From NCBI GenBank assembly GCA_964443845.1, contig CAYUFA010000100.1:1-8977 (forward strand): a stretch of DNA of 8,977 nt, written 5' to 3'. The translations under genes and the position numbers were made by a program. Below, in pieces: positions 6,279 through 8,977 of the stretch. Source of the stretch: UBA9214 sp964443845. GTDB taxonomy: Bacteria > Pseudomonadota > Gammaproteobacteria > UBA9214. Under the pieces are notes generated by a model. The model had not been told where the DNA came from, did not search any database, and was given only the letters and a program-made list of their open reading frames with translations. The stretch's first letter is position 1. Each line of letters starts with the position of its first letter.

Positions 6279-6743
6279 TCAGATACTCCAGTCGCGCCGG
6301 CTTCCTGTACCCTCGAACTCTGCCAGCCTGCGCAACAATTCGTCACGGCTGTCGTCGAGAATATGGCTCGCCATGGGCAGGAAGATATCCTCCTCCTTTT
6401 CATGGTGCTTGATCATCTGGTATTCGAGCGTCGCGAGGCACTCCAGCACGGGGTCCGACTCCCTGGTCTTGATGACCCGTGCCGTGTCACGGATCAGCCG
6501 GACAATGGCGTCATGTTCCTCCCGCAGGGCCGTCGTCGGTCCCTGCGGTGCGTGGGGTGTGGACTCGTAGGCGGGGAACAGCACGTCTTCCTCAAGCGCC
6601 ATGTGGCGCTTCAGGTGTGTAACGAGTTCCTGCATGACCCGGTCCACCGACTCCCAGTCCTCCGTTCCGGCCGCCTCCACGCACAATGACAGCAGGTTTT
6701 CATACAAGGAATGTTCATGTACCAGCCAGTTGACCCGACCCAT
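6279..6743 (-). CDS. HHE-domain hemerythrin protein
   Basis: 154 residues forming one hemerythrin-like four-helix domain. Likely iron ligands in order: the HEH of LVHEHSLYENLL (8-19), His47 and Glu51 of HLKRHMALEE (43-52), His77 of LREEHDAI (73-80), and His113/114 with Glu118 of KHHEKEEDIFLP (112-123). All motifs of a di-iron HHE protein are intact, and there is no signal peptide, so it should be cytoplasmic. Members bind oxygen or nitric oxide or take part in iron-sulfur repair; the exact role here is unknown. It starts 26 bases after the end of ubiT on the same strand, with AGGAGG about eleven bases before its ATG, so it is the second gene of a leftward operon. It converges on the ubiD pseudogene with an 85-base gap lacking an obvious terminator. 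Confidence 0.93.
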   Translation of the reverse strand: MGRVNWLVHEHSLYENLLSLCVEAAGTEDWESVDRVMQELVTHLKRHMALEEDVLFPAYESTPHAPQGPTTALREEHDAIVRLIRDTARVIKTRESDPVLECLATLEYQMIKHHEKEEDIFLPMASHILDDSRDELLRRLAEFEGTGSRRDWSI

Positions 6744-6769
6744 GACCTGCCTGTCCTCCTGCGGCTGCT

Positions 6770-7255
6770 TCAGCCGCCCGGATGTTCGTACAGCGAGAGG
6801 GCCCGTCGCGCCAGTCGACTCACCTGCCTGGGCAGCCAGTGCGCATCAATGTCCAGACCATCCAGAAAGTTCCTGACCTCGAGCCCCGGTTCCGTGTCAC
6901 CCTCCATCCGCAGCCGGCGCCGGAAAAACAGGGTGCCGGCGTCCTCGCATCGCCCGGCCAGCTGCAGGAACGCATGCAGGCTTCCGCTCAGGGACAGCTC
7001 CGCCACCGCCGCAGGCCGGCTTGCCGCGAGACCGTTTCCCTCCAGCGTGATGCAAAAAGCCAGTGGCATGTCGCTGACCCGGACACACACGGTACGTCCG
7101 CGGATGAAATCCAGTTCACCGTCCTGCAGTGCAGCGGCAGACACCCGGTTCAGCATCGTGACGAGGACCGCCCCGTGCACCTCGGGAGGAATAACGGTCA
7201 GCGGTGCTGCCAGCAGGTGCGGAAGGGATGGTTGCCGGTCGCTGTCAGCCTTCAT
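6770..7255 (-). CDS. ubiT: UbiT, SCP2-domain factor of O2-independent ubiquinone synthesis
   Basis: 161 residues, normal length for UbiT (YhbT). The N-terminal part (PLTVIPPEVHGAVLVTMLNR, 18-37) leads into an SCP2 lipid-carrier fold: LQDGELDFIRGRTVCVRV (43-60), AELSLSGSLHAFLQLA (85-100), then the diagnostic LFFRRRLRMEGDTEPGLEV (109-127). UbiT works with the UbiU-UbiV hydroxylase when oxygen is absent, probably by binding ubiquinone precursors. The only in-frame start is the ATG at 7255; the ribosome site is weak (CGGAC). It is followed by the hemerythrin gene 26 bases on. ubiU and ubiV are not intact here. The DNR-type box about 280 bases upstream could also serve this gene. I am confident of the family; function without neighbouring ubiUV depends on copies elsewhere. 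Confidence 0.9.
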   Translation of the reverse strand: MKADSDRQPSLPHLLAAPLTVIPPEVHGAVLVTMLNRVSAAALQDGELDFIRGRTVCVRVSDMPLAFCITLEGNGLAASRPAAVAELSLSGSLHAFLQLAGRCEDAGTLFFRRRLRMEGDTEPGLEVRNFLDGLDIDAHWLPRQVSRLARRALSLYEHPGG

Positions 7256-7284
7256 GTCCGATCACGTGGCATGGCCTTGCCACC

Positions 7285-7446
7285 TCATGCTGTCGAGATC
7301 ATCCTGGCACTGGCCACGGCCAGTACCTTTCCCGGCTGCGCGGCTGCCAGACGGCGCAGCCCGAGTTCCGGGCCGGGCAGCGCGCCGGCCAGCATGCGCT
7401 GCATGCCATGCGGGTATGTGCAGTAAAGACCGTTTACCGTCTGCGT
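7285..7446 (-). pseudogene. unidentified coding remnant upstream of ubiT, possibly ubiV end
   Basis: A 53-codon open frame (no start codon after the stop at 7449-7447) with GC-rich third positions: NGLYCTYPHGMQRMLAGALP, then ELGLRRLAAAQPGKVLAVAS, ending 30 bases before ubiT. It reads like the C-terminus of a real protein. ubiV ends with an NGYW--PGM-type motif and often lies directly upstream of ubiT, so a decayed ubiV end is possible, but the match is short and imperfect. Treat the identity as a guess and the coding character as moderately supported. Confidence 0.3.
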
Positions 7447-7536
7447 TCACTCACTCGGCCCGATTCGGATAAACCGGCACCATGCCGGGACCGGGGTTGT
7501 TCACAGTAGCGTAGGCACGACCTCACGAAAATGGCT

Positions 7537-7577
7537 TGACCTGTGTTAATCCATCCCGGCACGTGGACCAGTATGCT
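7537..7577 (+). promoter_or_regulatory. FNR/DNR-type operator with class II promoter
   Basis: TTGAC-CTGT-GTTAA at 7537-7550 matches the FNR/DNR half-sites TTGAT-N4-ATCAA at eight of ten positions; both departures are C/T or G/A changes of the kind tolerated by these regulators. A -10 box TATGCT (7572-7577) lies at the distance expected when such a regulator binds centred at -41.5 (start near 7584). The leader to the moaB-like ATG at 7631 is about 47 bases. Leftward, a poorer TACGCT sits at the mirror position (7514-7509), so a second start toward ubiT is possible. This implies induction under low oxygen or nitric oxide. Confidence 0.6.
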
Positions 7578-7630
7578 ACCGGCCACGACGTCATTCCGGT
7601 TCCCGGGACAGAGAGGCGACAGGAACCCCC

Positions 7631-7896
7631 ATGGCAAAAGACCACTCGGCGCGCCCCTTCGTTCCAGTCCGTATCGCAGTACCGATCGTAACGGGTTCGC
7701 GCACCGAAAACACCGACACTTCCGGCCAGGCACCGGTGGAAAGGCTGACCGCCACCGCCAGTGTACACCGCAGGGACGCCTGCGCGGACTGCGAGTACAT
7801 GATCGACGGGCTCAGGACGACGGCGCCGTTCTGGAAAAGGCAACGACGCCGCCCGGCACGCGCCGGGTTCAGCCGGCTATGGACCGGCCGGAGTAA
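7631..7896 (+). pseudogene. moaB-moaE chimera from an internal deletion, then frameshifted
   Basis: The ATG at 7631 has AGGA eight bases before it. Residues 8-42 (PFVPVRIAV, TGSRTENTDTSG, VERLTA) are the start of MoaB, whose usual form is FIPLNIAVLTVSDTRT--DTSG--LVERLTAAGH. Without a break in frame, residues 43-69 (ASVHRRDACADCEYMIDGLR, TTAPFWK) are the end of MoaE, the large subunit of molybdopterin synthase. Just after FWK the MoaE tail continues in another frame (ATTPPGTRRVQPAMDRPE, stop 7894-7896), as a loss of four bases would give. The in-frame product instead runs to 7951. Both proteins act in molybdenum-cofactor synthesis and their genes can be neighbours. The join at about 7748-7759 is a tandem ACCGCC repeat. 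Neither activity can survive. Confidence 0.75.
7852..7867. repeat. GC-rich hairpin in the MoaE remnant
   Basis: CCCGGC-ACGC-GCCGGG, a perfect 6-bp stem with a 4-base loop. It would fold strongly in RNA between the chimera and the cytochrome gene and might attenuate transcription. There is no T-run after it, so it is not called a terminator. The bases also encode the MoaE tail, so it may be incidental. Confidence 0.35.
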
Positions 7897-7947
7897 CACC
7901 GCCGCCGGAACTCACCGGGCACCGGCTGCAACACCAGGGGACCCGTC

Positions 7948-8412
7948 ATGAAATGCAAGCCGTGCCGGATCACTGTTGCGGTCCTGGTGATACTCATCGC
8001 CACGATCGGTTACCGGTTCATCATCCAGGGCCGGGTGAAAACCGGCACCGACGGACGCACCGTCATTCTGCTTGCACCGGGCGAGCGCGACCTGGTCCTG
8101 TCAGAAATGCGCCAGTTCCTGGAAAGCGTGCAACAGATTACCGCGGGTGCCATTAACAATGATCTGCAGGTCGTCGCGCAATCCGCACGCCTCTCCGGCA
8201 GCCGCGCCAGGCAATCCGTACCAGGCTCGCTGATGGGAAAACTTCCACTGGGCTTCAAACAACTGGGATTTGATACACACGCGAAATTCGACGAACTGGC
8301 GCTTGATGCCGAGCAGCTGGGTGACCGTGACCACGTCCTGTCACAATTAAACGTGGTACTGGAAAACTGCGTGGCTTGTCATGCTGCCTACCGTCTTGAT
8401 TCAGAGTTGTAA
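7948..8412 (+). CDS. membrane-anchored cytochrome c'-like protein
   Basis: 154 residues. A short basic N-terminus is followed by one hydrophobic segment (about 9-27, VAVLVILIATIGYRFII) without a clear cleavage site, so it is probably an anchor with the rest in the periplasm. The body is helical (EMRQFLESVQQITAGAINND, 53-72) and ends with LENCVACHAAYRL (138-150): one CxxCH haem site (Cys141, Cys144, His145) followed by the YR typical of c'-type cytochromes, which place their haem at the C-terminus and often bind nitric oxide. The ATG overlaps the stop of the upstream chimeric frame and has AGGGGA about six bases before it. It is thus the intact last gene behind the DNR-type promoter, consistent with a nitric-oxide or low-oxygen role. 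It could instead belong to an uncharacterised c'-fold family; the exact function is unknown. Confidence 0.8.
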   Translation: MKCKPCRITVAVLVILIATIGYRFIIQGRVKTGTDGRTVILLAPGERDLVLSEMRQFLESVQQITAGAINNDLQVVAQSARLSGSRARQSVPGSLMGKLPLGFKQLGFDTHAKFDELALDAEQLGDRDHVLSQLNVVLENCVACHAAYRLDSEL

Positions 8413-8785
8413 GCGGGCAGTATTCAGGGTTTCGTGACAACAGCAGAAATTGCGGCACCAGATCCTCCACTATCGACCCTGTCGGGTAATGGGTGGCAAT
8501 CCGGATACCCGCGAGATCGCCCGGCGCACCGATTCGCCGGGCGTCATGTCGGCACCAGGACAATCGCTGGCCAGACACAGCTTGAAAGCGGGAACGGGGT
8601 GGCACCTGTGGATCAGAATGCAAGCATCCCGGTCAAGGCGATAGTCCAGAAATCGGGTTTCCGGTGGCCAATTGAAACACCGTTCACCATTGAACAGCGT
8701 TTATGCTGCCGGTGGCGGATCTGAAGCGCGGATGTCTGGGAAACTCGCCTAACATCCGGCTGCGCAAGATCACAAAATGATCATA
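8413..8785. other. no intact gene; probable decayed leftward coding debris
   Basis: No complete gene. On the minus strand, between about 8640 and 8440, two frames look partly coding: one reads RDACILIHR, AFKLCLASDCPGADMTPGES, the other GDLAGIRIATHYP. The second resembles the DL-GKRIAT-YP motif of HisG (ATP phosphoribosyltransferase), and the first could be the preceding strand of that fold, implying a frameshifted hisG scrap. The match is short and I hold it weakly. Small inverted repeats lie at 8518-8543, 8729-8758 (CGGATGT/ACATCCG) and 8768-8782 (GATCA/TGATC). Confidence 0.25.
8518..8543. repeat. perfect 9-bp GC-rich inverted repeat
   Basis: CGCCCGGCG, an 8-base loop, CGCCGGGCG. It lies about 105 bases after the cytochrome gene. 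It is the strongest hairpin in the window by stem length, but no T-run follows on either strand. It could slow or end transcription with Rho, or be a REP-type unit. Confidence 0.5.
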
Positions 8786-8880
8786 TGGGACAGTAGTGGT
8801 TCCAGCCTGTGATTTTTACATCGTTATTCTCGATAACATATAGCGATTTATATCATTTGACTGTCATCACTGCTGTCCCA
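8786..8880. repeat. 95-bp segment bounded by 13-bp inverted repeats
   Basis: TGGGACAGTAGTG (8786-8798) pairs with CACTGCTGTCCCA (8868-8880) at 12 of 13 positions. The 69 bases between are AT-rich and contain most of copy B of the 63-bp element. Terminal inverted repeats around a non-coding core are the form of a miniature transposable element, but no target duplication is visible (flanks CATA and CAAA), so a paired regulatory structure is equally possible. Confidence 0.45.
8805..8867 (+). repeat. AT-rich 63-bp element, copy B
   Basis: Aligns without gaps to 691-753 (45 of 63 identical). It contains its own inverted repeat GTTAT-N5-ATAAC (8823-8837), at nearly the same place as TATCGA-N5-TCGATA in copy A but with a changed sequence. 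It also contains ATATA-N6-TATAT (8838-8853). It ends with TTTGACTGTCAT, but no good -10 box follows at the right spacing. Whatever gene it precedes lies beyond the right edge. Confidence 0.55.
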
Positions 8881-8885
8881 CAAAC

Positions 8886-8909
8886 TCCCTCTCCCTCCGG
8901 GAGAAGGGA
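8886..8909. repeat. REP-like palindrome (CTCCCTCCGGGAG core)
   Basis: TCCCTCTCCC, TCC, then GGGAGAAGGGA: a 5-bp perfect core extended to about ten pairs with one bulged base. Intergenic palindromes of this CCCTCTCCCTCCGGGAG type are common and dispersed in many GC-rich proteobacteria. It probably marks the end of a transcription unit or a REP-type element; too little flank is present to decide. No gene is established between here and the right edge. Confidence 0.5.
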
Positions 8910-8977
8910 CGCACGGTTTGTACAGCCGGGGTTGAATTTCATGTCCCAACCTGGTTACTCACCTGCAAGGTCGTGCA

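Noticed and set aside
6711..7472. Long rightward frames opposite ubiT and the hemerythrin gene
   Set aside because: Arginine-, serine- and proline-rich products typical of the reverse strand of GC-rich genes; ubiT and the hemerythrin explain the region.
8255..8623. Leftward 122-aa ORF opposite the end of the cytochrome gene
   Set aside because: Its second half is the antisense of a convincing haem-protein gene; only a 13-residue stretch in its first half is of any interest and is reported as a weak scrap.
8640..8724. Rightward IVQKSG reminiscent of the HisG start motif MQKSGRL
   Set aside because: It is on the opposite strand to the other HisG-like scrap, extremely short, and followed by unrelated sequence.
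8940..8977. Start of a rightward gene at ATG 8940
   Set aside because: No good ribosome site at normal spacing and only 12 codons before the edge; nothing recognisable.

Overview
The window reads as an accessory stretch of a proteobacterial chromosome, most likely a gammaproteobacterium with anaerobic, nitrogen-oxide or sulfur metabolism. The support is a GAF-containing PtsP, a DsrC/TusE-family protein, the anaerobic ubiquinone factor UbiT, an HHE hemerythrin, a c'-type cytochrome, an NnrS fragment, molybdopterin gene fragments and an FNR/DNR-type operator. Species cannot be told from the sequence. No tRNA, rRNA or CRISPR array was seen.

Layout. 1-640 is debris: a leftward metallophosphoesterase gene with its middle deleted, a leftward protein tail, and an IS30-family transposase stump. 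690-1140 holds an AT-rich control region and an intact DsrC-like gene. 1140-2010 holds a gene-poor stretch, a leftward cysteine-rich small ORF, a hemerythrin-like N-terminal fragment and the rightward tail of nnrS. 2012-4306 is an intact ptsP. 4307-4667 has only two doubtful mini-ORFs. 4668-5024 is a leftward DUF488 gene, abutting a ubiD copy (to 6193) that lacks its N-terminus and has a frameshift. 6279-7255 is a leftward ubiT-hemerythrin operon. 7285-7446 may be a decayed ubiV end. 7537-7577 is a DNR-type promoter. It drives a moaB/moaE chimera (7631-7896) overlapping an intact membrane-anchored cytochrome c'-like gene (7948-8412). 8413-8977 has no intact gene but contains several inverted repeats and a second copy of the AT-rich control element of 691-753.

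How it fits together. The right half resembles the ubiT-ubiV-ubiU-moeA-moaB-moaE-moaD-moaC neighbourhood I recall from Pseudomonas aeruginosa, where it supports oxygen-independent ubiquinone and molybdenum-cofactor supply during nitrate respiration. Here only ubiT is whole, moaB and moaE are collapsed into one broken frame, and nnrS is a stub. The promoter, ubiT, the hemerythrin and the cytochrome survive. I read this as an anaerobic/nitric-oxide-response locus reduced by internal deletions. No complete new system is claimed. The most novel items are the 63-bp duplicated element, the DNR-controlled moaB-moaE chimera, and the DsrC-like protein lacking the C-terminal catalytic cysteine.
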